Assembly (NCBI RefSeq): GCF_016654015.1
Contig: NZ_JAEPWM010000003.1
Location: forward strand, 248,001-312,000
DNA from: Ramlibacter ginsenosidimutans
GTDB lineage: Bacteria > Pseudomonadota > Gammaproteobacteria > Burkholderiales > Burkholderiaceae_C
Direction: 5' to 3'
Length of the DNA: 64,000 nucleotides
The notes under the pieces: generated by a model
Told to the model about the DNA's origin: nothing
Databases searched by the model: none
Seen by the model: the letters and a program-made list of their open reading frames with translations, nothing else
Part shown: positions 57,245-64,000 of the stretch, piece by piece
How the letters are laid out: each line of letters opens with the position of its first letter
Numbering within the stretch: position 1 is the first letter of the stretch
Program-made: the position numbers and the translations under genes

Positions 57245-57550
57245 ATGCTGAAGCACCTCGTCGCCGTGCTCGTGCTGTTGGCCACGCTCGGCGCCGGCGC
57301 GTTCGCAGGCGATGCGCTGCGAGCTCGCGATACGGGGCCGGGGATCGTGTGGGTCCTGCCGCGCGGCACCGATGGCCGGGCGCTGGGCCGTCTGCTGGCC
57401 GGCCCGGACCTGCGGCTGCTGGATGTCCGCGCCGGGGGGCACCTGCTGGTGCTGGCGGTTCCTTCGCTGGCGCAGGCACGCTGGCGCGCGGACGCGGCGT
57501 GGCTCACCTGGCGGGCGCCGCCTGCCTGGGGGCTGGCGGGCTGCGGATGA
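57245..57550 (+). CDS. Hypothetical secreted or anchored protein, 101 residues
   Basis: N-terminal hydrophobic segment LVAVLVLLATLGAGAFAGDA (signal peptide or anchor), then a short domain with GIVWVLPRGTDGRALGRLL and LLVLAVPSLAQARW, ending GLAGCG. Its ATG lies one base after the MFS stop, implying coupling. No family recognised. Third-position GC is very high, as in real genes of this genome. Confidence 0.55.
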   Translation: MLKHLVAVLVLLATLGAGAFAGDALRARDTGPGIVWVLPRGTDGRALGRLLAGPDLRLLDVRAGGHLLVLAVPSLAQARWRADAAWLTWRAPPAWGLAGCG

Positions 57551-57718
57551 TGCCTTGACCGGCACGCACGTCAGCGCGTCCGGAAACCATGCTGTCAGCA
57601 CCCCGAAAACAAGCCAGCGACCATTCAGAATACCGGGCATTTCCAGAGCAACTGTCCTCCGCTGGAAGGTGACCGACAAGTCATTCCTCTTGCCGACGGC
57701 CTCGCCACATAGGATCGT

Positions 57719-58789
57719 ATGAAAATTACCTCGTTCGAAGTCCGCTGCGTCAATGTCGAGATGGCCCCGCACCGTACCGCATCGGGTGTGATCACGGTGT
57801 CACCCCTCGTGCTGCTTACGCTTGGGACGGACGCCGGCGTCAAGGGCCACAGCATGACGTTCACCTACACCAGCGCGGCGCTGAAACCAACGGCGGACTT
57901 GATCAAGAACCTGGAGTCGCTGGTGATCGGCCAGGAGTTGGCCCCGGGCGCACAGACGGATTCGCTGGCAGCGCGCTTCAGGCTGCTTGGCACGCAAGGG
58001 CTCGTCGGCATGGCGCTCGCAGGGATCGACATGGCCTTGTGGGACGCCTTTGCGCGGGCGCACGCACTGCCGCTAGTCGCGCTGCTTGGCGGGGCTCCGA
58101 GGCCCATCCCTGCGTACGGCGGCGTGGGATACGACGGGGTCGACGGATCTGCGCGTGCGGCAGAGGCGTGGGCGAGAGCAGGGCTTCGGGGCGTCAAGGC
58201 CAAGATCGGCTATGCGACGCTCCAGGAGGACCTCGCAGTGGTGCGCGCGATCAAGGCCGCGGTGGGGCCGGGTGTGGCAGTGATGGTCGATTACAACCAG
58301 AGCCTCACCCCCACCGAGGCGGCCCGGCGGCTCCGAGCGCTCGACGCCGAGGGGCTCGAATGGATCGAGGAGCCGGTGCTCGCGCACGACTATGCCGCGC
58401 TGGCATCGCTAGCGTCCACACTCGACACGCCGCTGCAGGCCGGCGAGAACTGGTGGGGGCCGCTCGATTTCCGGCATGCCTTCGAGTCGGGTGTTCGGGA
58501 CCATTGCATGCCCGACGTCATGAAAGTGGGCGGCGTGACTGGGTGGATGCGCGTGGCGTCGATGAGCCAGGCGCTCGGAGTGCCGGTGTCGAATCACCTG
58601 TGGCCCGAGATCAGCGCGCAGTTGCTCATGGCCACGCCTACAGCCGCCTGGCTGGAATACGCGGACTGGTGGAACCCGATCTTGCTTCGGCCGTTGGAAC
58701 TGAAAGACGGGCAAGCCCGGGTGGCCGATGACACTGTCGGGACCGGCGTTGAATTCGACGACGCGGCGGTTGCGAAGTACGCGGCGTGA
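57719..58789 (+). CDS. Mandelate racemase-like enolase-superfamily enzyme
   Basis: 356 residues. The residues that define true mandelate racemases are all present, each four positions lower than in the Pseudomonas putida enzyme: K160 and K162 (VKAKIGY), D191 and N193 (DYNQSL), E217, E243, D266, H293 (SNHLWPEIS) and E313. The paired Lys and His bases on opposite faces fit 1,1-proton transfer, so racemisation of a 2-hydroxy acid is plausible. No mandelate pathway genes adjoin it. A 168-bp gap precedes it, so it has its own promoter. Confidence 0.9.
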   Translation: MKITSFEVRCVNVEMAPHRTASGVITVSPLVLLTLGTDAGVKGHSMTFTYTSAALKPTADLIKNLESLVIGQELAPGAQTDSLAARFRLLGTQGLVGMALAGIDMALWDAFARAHALPLVALLGGAPRPIPAYGGVGYDGVDGSARAAEAWARAGLRGVKAKIGYATLQEDLAVVRAIKAAVGPGVAVMVDYNQSLTPTEAARRLRALDAEGLEWIEEPVLAHDYAALASLASTLDTPLQAGENWWGPLDFRHAFESGVRDHCMPDVMKVGGVTGWMRVASMSQALGVPVSNHLWPEISAQLLMATPTAAWLEYADWWNPILLRPLELKDGQARVADDTVGTGVEFDDAAVAKYAA

Positions 58790-58868
58790 TGAAGATGGCG
58801 CAGGGAAGGCATGGCTGCTCCCCGAAAGGCGCAGCTGACTGCGCCTTGTCCTCTCATTCGGCCGATGT

Positions 58869-61361
58869 CTAAGGGCGCCTGGTCCGGATCGGCGAGCCTC
58901 CAGAAGGCGTCGGTGTTATCGGAGGCACCGGCTGCGTTGCGTCTCCCGGGATGGCCTGCACGGGGATCTTCGCGCCGGCGCTCGGTTGCACCTTGAGCGG
59001 CTGGATCGTGGCGGGCTTGAGGTCCTTCACGCGAATCCGGGCGAACTGCACCTTCGAGCCGCCGTGGTGAGCCTGCAGGCCGATGAAGCCCCGCGGCGAC
59101 CGGCTGGCGTTCACCAGCTGGCTGACCTGCTGGCCATCCAGGCGGACGGTGATGCGAGCACCGATCGCCTCGATCTCGTAGGTGTGCCATTGCTGGATGC
59201 TCGGCAACGAACCGGAAGCAGGGGCCAGCCCGTAGATGGCGCCGGTGCGATGGTAGGGGTCGCCCTGCGAGTTGGTCTGCGGGTTGAAACCCGTGTTGTC
59301 GATCTGTACTTCGTAGCCTTGCTGAACCGGAATGTCGGGGTTGCCCGCGGGATCCGGAAAACGGAGGAAGACGCCGGAGTTGTCGGTCGGTGAAGAGAGG
59401 CGGAAGTCCACGCGCAGCACGAAGTCCTCGAACTGCTGGCGTGAATACCAGAGGATCCCCGGGCCGCCATCGACCTCGATGATGTTGCCTCCGAGCTCGA
59501 TGAAGCGTCCCGTGCCAACTTGCTGCCAGCCGACCAGGCCGCCGGTTCCAAGCGCCACGAAATCTGTCTCGGGGACGAGCGACTTGCGCTGGATCGCGCG
59601 CGCGGTGCGCCGCGCCAGAGTCAACGCAGTGAGCGATGGATTGGCGGACCCGAGAGTCGGGAACAGCGCGGGTCCGGCGACATAAGTGTTGCTCACGTGA
59701 TGGAACTTGCCATCGAGGTCCGTCACCGACTTTGCGGGATCAGTCCCCATCCACAGCGTGCCTGCTTCGTGGTGGGTGGTGCCCAGGCCATCGCGCTGTT
59801 GTCCGAGGACCTGGATCAACGAGGGATCGTCGTTGGCGAGCTTGTGCGCGAGAGCCAGCGCCGCGTCGTCCATGGCCTGCCAGAGGCGTTTCTCGGCGTT
59901 GCCCGCAACCAGGTTCACCCAGGCGCGCTGCAACTGCTCCGCCGGCATCGGGCTGAATGGGGGCAGCGGCTCCGCCTGATCGCTCAGATCCACCCAGCTG
60001 GGCGGGGCTCCCGTCACCTTCGGCTTGGTCGGATCGCGATCCCCCTGCATCTCGCCGATACCGCGCAGCGTGATCACGATCCAGTCTTCGCGCTGGCCTT
60101 GCAGCATGCGATCGAGCAGGTCGATGTCCGGGACGGCCTGCCACATCGTATCTTCCGAGCCGCCGCGCACCGCGGCCGCCGTGACCTGCAGGTGATAGCG
60201 GCCATCCGGCGTGGAGCCGCGCACGAGCAGCGCTGCGGCCTGCAGGGGATCGGTGAGCGCGAGCCCCAGCGCCGATCGGTGGATGCGCACCGTGGTGTTC
60301 GTGCGCAAGTGGGCCATCAGGTTGCGTCCCATTAGAGGGGTGGGGAAAGATGCGAGTGCCAGGCGTGTCGCTTCGATGGTGCCGGTGGCAAGCACCACGG
60401 CGCATTGCGGCGGGATGGCGAGGAAGCGCTGCTGGTCACCTTCCCAGGCTTCTATGCCGGTCACGGCGGACCCGGTCATTAGCAGGCGCGCCACGTGCAC
60501 GCGCGGCACGAAGAACAGTCGTCGCTGCCAATTGGAATCCGGCCCGCCCACTGCCATTGCGCGACCTGCGTCCTCGCGCACCGCGTCCACGAAAATCGGC
60601 GCGCTGCTCCACTTGTCGAAACTGAACAGACCGGACGCGGGCGGCGCCGCCTGCACGGCGAGAGGCGCATCCTCGATCGCATCGAGGGTCGGCACTGCGC
60701 CGCGCACCGCTTCCATCCTGGCGCGCAGCTTCGCCTCGAGTTCCTGGGAGATGTAATCGCCCGAGGGAACCACGCCGGTCTCGCGCTCCGTGCGGCAATA
60801 CTCGTCGCTGGGCTGTGCTCCCGGGACGGGATTCGGATCGCAAGCCACGCCTGCGGGATTCTGCAGCTGATCACGGATCTCCTGCGGCCACTGCTGGAGG
60901 TCCGTCGGCGTGAGGCGCGGCGACCAGCCACCCCAGAAAAGCGAGCGGCCGCCGAGGCAATACGCGAGGCCGGGGAATGCCACCTTGCTGCGCCAGGGCA
61001 TGCCCCACACGCGTTCGCGCGTGCCGGGGTCGTCGGCATTGGAGGACACGGGGACCGCACCGGCCGCATTCAGGCCGATGCGCGACAGGTTCTGCACATG
61101 CTCGGTCACGAGCAGCGGGCCGGCATCCAGCACCAGCACACGCTGGTTCGCGTTCCGGTACAGCTTCTCCGCGCAGTAAGCACCGAACATCCCGGCACCG
61201 ATAACGACGGCATCGAATGCTACGCCGCCATTGTTGGTGGCCTCGTCCCATGTGCTGCACACATACCGACCGACGACGTCGGTGGTGAACCGGGTGTCCT
61301 GCACCTCGACGCGGTCGCTGGAGTTGGAGGTGGAGATCAGGCGAGGCAGGTTGGTCGGCAT
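58869..61361 (-). CDS. GMC oxidoreductase fused to a C-terminal DUF1080 (3-keto-glycoside hydrolase-like) domain
   Basis: About 830 residues. The N-terminal GMC part has the FAD site VVIGAGMFG (about 52-60) and, at its end, the active-site blocks HHEAGTLWMG and NPSLTALTLARRTARAI. A second, jelly-roll domain (about 595-770) begins LGTGGLVGWQQVGTGRF and includes NSGVFLRFPDP and GYEVQIDNTGF, typical of DUF1080 proteins, some of which hydrolyse 3-keto-disaccharides. A Pro-rich tail closes it. The fusion suggests oxidation of a sugar to a 3-keto sugar followed by cleavage, by inference. No obvious signal peptide at MPTNLPRL; the start may differ. Confidence 0.85.
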   Translation of the reverse strand: MPTNLPRLISTSNSSDRVEVQDTRFTTDVVGRYVCSTWDEATNNGGVAFDAVVIGAGMFGAYCAEKLYRNANQRVLVLDAGPLLVTEHVQNLSRIGLNAAGAVPVSSNADDPGTRERVWGMPWRSKVAFPGLAYCLGGRSLFWGGWSPRLTPTDLQQWPQEIRDQLQNPAGVACDPNPVPGAQPSDEYCRTERETGVVPSGDYISQELEAKLRARMEAVRGAVPTLDAIEDAPLAVQAAPPASGLFSFDKWSSAPIFVDAVREDAGRAMAVGGPDSNWQRRLFFVPRVHVARLLMTGSAVTGIEAWEGDQQRFLAIPPQCAVVLATGTIEATRLALASFPTPLMGRNLMAHLRTNTTVRIHRSALGLALTDPLQAAALLVRGSTPDGRYHLQVTAAAVRGGSEDTMWQAVPDIDLLDRMLQGQREDWIVITLRGIGEMQGDRDPTKPKVTGAPPSWVDLSDQAEPLPPFSPMPAEQLQRAWVNLVAGNAEKRLWQAMDDAALALAHKLANDDPSLIQVLGQQRDGLGTTHHEAGTLWMGTDPAKSVTDLDGKFHHVSNTYVAGPALFPTLGSANPSLTALTLARRTARAIQRKSLVPETDFVALGTGGLVGWQQVGTGRFIELGGNIIEVDGGPGILWYSRQQFEDFVLRVDFRLSSPTDNSGVFLRFPDPAGNPDIPVQQGYEVQIDNTGFNPQTNSQGDPYHRTGAIYGLAPASGSLPSIQQWHTYEIEAIGARITVRLDGQQVSQLVNASRSPRGFIGLQAHHGGSKVQFARIRVKDLKPATIQPLKVQPSAGAKIPVQAIPGDATQPVPPITPTPSGGSPIRTRRP

Positions 61362-61828
61362 GTGGCGCTCCTTGGCTCTTGCAGCAACTTCCGTGAAAGA
61401 CGCTCGCTTCAAATCAACATAGCAGAGCGTTCGCACGGGATCAATGGCGCGTGAGCGGGAGGCGTAACGCGCTGTGCGCGAGCTCAAGTGCAGTGGAGCG
61501 ACCGCAGGGGCGCCGTCCTGTAGCGTTGATCACCTGCGCTCGCTTGCGGCATGACGCCGCGTCCCCGACCTCCATACAGGAGGAGCGCATCGACAAGCAG
61601 TTCACTGAAGTAGAACCACGGCATTAAGGCGCGCGACCTATCCGCCCGCTTTCCTTTGACTTAGTTCCGGGCATCCGTTCAGCGGTCCAATTGAGCCCTT
61701 ATGCCGGCGGCGTGCACCGCATCGCCGCCGCTTTGCGACATCCCCAGGGTTCACATAAGAGGCGCCATGCGCCCGCACAACGCTTGCCACGCGCCAGGCA
61801 GGAATCTGAGAGAGAGAGAGAGAAGAGC
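61362..61828. other. About 465-bp divergent gap
   Basis: It lies between the GMC fusion gene (minus) and the unrecognised gene at 61829 (plus). No credible frame, tRNA or large repeat was found. It ends with the dinucleotide tract (GA)7 at 61808-61822 in front of the next start codon. Confidence 0.5.
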
Positions 61829-62398
61829 ATGGGACTGATTGCGCGTCTCCTTGGCAGGAAGGAGAAGGATGATGATCGTGATGATGCCGAACGCGGCGTG
61901 TCGAGTCTGCAGGCGGCCACGCGTGATCGCACCAGGCGTGAGTTGATTGCCATGGCCCTGCGGGATACGCTGAAGAAGCATGGCCTCGTCGACGGCTGCA
62001 TTACCTTGGACGCTCTGCCTGGCTTCACGTCCACAAGACACCGCGGCATGCACATCCAACTGGTGTTCCGGGACTGGCAGCCGAGCCTGTTGGCCTATGT
62101 GGTGGCACTGGAATCGGCGGTGAAGGGCAGGCTGAACCGCCTGGATCCCCTGTCGCCCTCCTGGATCACCGGGGTGTCGTGGCGCTTCGAGCCGCGAGAC
62201 CGAACGGTCTGGCCGAGACTTCCGGTTCCTGGCGAAACGAGCGTCAGTATCACGGCGGCGCGCCACGCGGGCTCTCTTCAGTCGGCGGACACCCAGAAGA
62301 AGCTGCTGAAATCAGGCGACGACGCGTTCATGCCGACGGCCCATGGCCAGCTCGTCGCCGCCCCGGATTTCAGCCCGACGCTGCCCATGCGCGGATAG
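61829..62398 (+). CDS. Unrecognised protein, paralogue of the gene at 38974
   Basis: 189 residues, no family recognised. It has a charged N-terminus (LLGRKEKDDDRDDAERG), a core (about 35-120) with RRELIAMALRDTLKKHG, RGMHIQLVFRDWQPSLLAYVVALESAVKGRLNRLDPL, GVSWRFEPRDR, and the C-terminal tail FSPTLPMRG. These match the protein at 38974 in order and spacing. The ribosome site is a run of GA repeats (61808-61822) followed by AAGAGC. It precedes a fimbrial operon but has no visible link to it. It is soluble and probably cytoplasmic. Confidence 0.75.
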   Translation: MGLIARLLGRKEKDDDRDDAERGVSSLQAATRDRTRRELIAMALRDTLKKHGLVDGCITLDALPGFTSTRHRGMHIQLVFRDWQPSLLAYVVALESAVKGRLNRLDPLSPSWITGVSWRFEPRDRTVWPRLPVPGETSVSITAARHAGSLQSADTQKKLLKSGDDAFMPTAHGQLVAAPDFSPTLPMRG

Positions 62399-62740
62399 CG
62401 GGCGCGCCAACGCGCCGCGCCCTGTCACGGCTTTATCAGGCCTTTGTCCTTCGAGGGCGGCATGAGCGTCCTTTCGCAATGCACACGCGCCGTTTCGGTG
62501 TCGCGCGCCTTGATCCAACGCGACTCACCGGTCCAAATTGCAACCAGCCGCCAGCCCTCCAGTGTCAGTTCCATTTGCGGAAATGCTTCTGCTACGCATT
62601 TCGGCCACATGACGTAAAGAAACCACTAGTCGCGCCGTGGGCCTCCGATGGCCCACTCCTTTGCGGCACCCGAATGGTGTGCGCGTGTTCGCCAGAAACG
62701 GTGCCCACTTAACCCAATTGAATCCAGTACGAGGACAAGC
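62399..62740. other. About 340 bp, possible promoter region of the fimbrial operon
   Basis: GC content is visibly lower than in flanking genes. On the minus strand a 61-codon frame at 62425-62610 has protein-like content but no ribosome site, so it is only a weak candidate. The last 100 bp before the spore-coat-U-type gene should hold its promoter. Confidence 0.45.
62425..62610 (-). CDS. Possible small protein, 61 codons (weak)
   Basis: The frame includes PQMELTLEGWRLVAIWTGES and ARVHCERTLMPPSK. Tryptophan content and an apparent beta-rich pattern look protein-like, but codon third positions are not GC-biased and no Shine-Dalgarno is visible before ATG 62610 or the internal ATG 62574. It may be chance. 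Confidence 0.3.
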   Translation of the reverse strand: MWPKCVAEAFPQMELTLEGWRLVAIWTGESRWIKARDTETARVHCERTLMPPSKDKGLIKP

Positions 62741-63265
62741 ATGAAGACCAAGTTCAACAAGTTCGCCGCCGCGTTCGCCGCCGCCCTGCTGTCGCTGAGC
62801 GCCTTCGCCACCGACAGCGGCTCCGGCACGATGGGAGTGACGGCCTCCATCGCCGACGAGTGCTCGGTCGGCAACACCGCGACGCTCGATTTCGGCCAGC
62901 TGACCATGCTGAACAACGGCGCTCCCTCCAGTGCCGCAAGCAATTCCGTCTCCGGCGGCACGTTCGATGCCATCTGCACCTCCGGAACCACCACTCCGAA
63001 ACTGAAATTCTCGTCTGCCAACACGAGCGGATCCGACTTCCGCCTGGTGGGCGCCGACGGCACCACCTACATCGTGTACACGCTGGCCGAATCCGGGGGC
63101 ACCGCGATCGCCTACGACACACCGGCTTCGTTCACGGGCTTCAGCGCTGACGGCTCCACCAAGAGTCTGGCCATCAAGGGCTCCGTTGCCTCGAGCGAGA
63201 AGTCCGGCAAGGCGAAGCAGGCGTACAGCGACACGATCACGATCACCAGCACCTACGGCATCTAA
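62741..63265 (+). CDS. Spore coat U domain (SCPU) fimbrial-type secreted protein
   Basis: 174 residues. The signal peptide is FNKFAAAFAAALLSLSAFA (ending near residue 23), followed by a SCPU domain: MGVTASIADECSVGNTATLDFGQL, an internal Cys pair (ECSVG and AICTSG) and a C-terminal YSDTITITSTYGI, the donor-strand-like edge typical of subunits assembled by archaic chaperone-usher systems (Csu-like). GAGGA precedes the ATG. First gene of an operon that continues with a chaperone 20 bp downstream. Confidence 0.9.
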   Translation: MKTKFNKFAAAFAAALLSLSAFATDSGSGTMGVTASIADECSVGNTATLDFGQLTMLNNGAPSSAASNSVSGGTFDAICTSGTTTPKLKFSSANTSGSDFRLVGADGTTYIVYTLAESGGTAIAYDTPASFTGFSADGSTKSLAIKGSVASSEKSGKAKQAYSDTITITSTYGI

Positions 63266-63284
63266 GAAAAGCGGCGAGGGAACC

Positions 63285-64000
63285 ATGAAGTGCATGCCAT
63301 CGCTGAGTGCCGGGTGCAGGGGGCGCACTTCGTGGTTCGCGCGGTGCGCAGTGCTCGTGTTTGCCTTGTGCGGTGCAGCCGCGGCACCGGCTCAGGCGCT
63401 CATCAGCCCCGTGCTCGTGGAGTTCGGACCGAAGCAGAAGATCGCCACGGTCCGGATCACCCTCAGCGACCAGGCCATCAAGCCCATGCGCTTGCAGGCG
63501 CAGTTGCTGCAATGGCGTCAGGATCTGCACGGTGCGCCTGTGACGAAACCAAGCGAGGAGCTGATCGTCACGCCGCGCATTGCCGAACTCAAGCCCGGGC
63601 AGCAGCAGGTGCTGCGGCTTGCGCTGCGCGGCTCCTTGCCCGCGGAAACCGAGCGGGCTTATCGCCTGGTGCTCGAAGACATCGCGCAGCCGTCGTCGAT
63701 GGACGTGGGCGGCGGCGCCGCCATCAACTTCCGCATGGCCTATGACCTTCCGGTCATGGTGGCTCCTCGCGGGACGATCGTCAGTGCGCTGCGCTGGCGC
63801 GACTGCCCGGCGGACGCGGCACCACGCGCCTCCAAGGGGGTGTGCGTGCGTATCGCGAACGCGGGTAACCGTCGGGTGAAAGTGCAGTCCGTGACCGTCA
63901 GCGGGGACGGCTGGCAGCAGGCCCTCAACCTGAAGGAAGCCGACGCTGTGTTGGCGGGTGCCGAGCGCGAGTGGGTTGTGCCCGCGACCGCTATGGGCCC
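63285..64000 (+). CDS. Fimbrial/pilus periplasmic chaperone (PapD-like), 3' part outside window
   Basis: At least 238 residues are in the window, and the frame runs off the right edge. The start is ATG 63285, with GAGGGAACC upstream. The signal peptide (FARCAVLVFALCGAAAAPAQA) is followed by an immunoglobulin-like chaperone domain: LISPVLVEFGPKQKIATVRITLSD, QLLQWRQD, ELIVTPRIAELKPGQQQVLRLALRG and ERAYRLVLEDI. It folds and delivers subunits such as the SCPU protein to an outer membrane usher, which is expected beyond the window. Confidence 0.9.
   Translation, partial: MKCMPSLSAGCRGRTSWFARCAVLVFALCGAAAAPAQALISPVLVEFGPKQKIATVRITLSDQAIKPMRLQAQLLQWRQDLHGAPVTKPSEELIVTPRIAELKPGQQQVLRLALRGSLPAETERAYRLVLEDIAQPSSMDVGGGAAINFRMAYDLPVMVAPRGTIVSALRWRDCPADAAPRASKGVCVRIANAGNRRVKVQSVTVSGDGWQQALNLKEADAVLAGAEREWVVPATAMG

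Overview
The window is a GC-rich (roughly two-thirds G+C) chromosomal segment from a betaproteobacterium of the order Burkholderiales, most likely a Comamonadaceae member of the Ramlibacter/Variovorax type. The genus cannot be fixed from sequence alone. The evidence is the ilvB-ilvH-ilvC-pssA-leuA gene order, the sigma factor-DUF3619-DUF3106-RDD operon, the Aat/Bpt pair, and at least five Bug (TTT-family) periplasmic receptors, a family strongly expanded in this group. No transposase, integrase, CRISPR array or rRNA gene was seen.

0-20 kb is housekeeping. It begins with the start of hppA facing soluble ppa. A DUF482 acyltransferase-like protein, nadE and the PII gene glnB follow, then a LOG-family hydrolase. 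Next is an ECF sigma factor operon with candidate membrane regulators. After that comes the branched-chain amino acid block ilvB-ilvH-ilvC-pssA-leuA-leuA. Its leuA part starts with a 17-codon leader peptide (tandem CTA CTA, ATC ATC) and mutually exclusive hairpins, read here as a leucine attenuator. Two 2-isopropylmalate synthases from different families follow it and overlap by 16 bp. A penicillin-binding endopeptidase, an IclR regulator, the N-degron transferases bpt and aat, and two PilZ genes close this part.

20-38 kb is accessory metabolism. It holds an amino-acid-type ABC binding protein, an orphan Bug receptor and a tRNA 3'-end remnant. A GntR-controlled sugar-acid cluster follows (Bug receptor, IlvD/Edd dehydratase, HpcH/HpaI aldolase, second Bug receptor, enolase-superfamily dehydratase). 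Then come a Tat-exported nitroreductase-like protein beside a LysR gene, a secreted dienelactone-hydrolase-like enzyme, an MFS transporter, and a truncated SGNH hydrolase beside an intact LysR. A TetR gene, a 35-residue membrane protein and a thiolase share a palindromic operator motif.

38-64 kb is mixed. It has a hybrid histidine kinase with a LuxR-type response regulator, and two copies of an unrecognised protein family (38974 and 61829). A LysR remnant, a VOC protein, a vanadium-haloperoxidase-like protein, a small membrane protein and a STAS-like protein follow. Next is an amide/carbamoyl cluster (IclR, carbon-nitrogen hydrolase, Bug, amidohydrolase, DadA-like oxidoreductase, Bug). Then come an AAC(3)-family acetyltransferase, a PNPOx-like/LysR pair, an MFS exporter, a mandelate-racemase-like enzyme, a GMC oxidoreductase fused to a DUF1080 domain, and the start of a spore-coat-U-type chaperone-usher operon that runs off the right edge.
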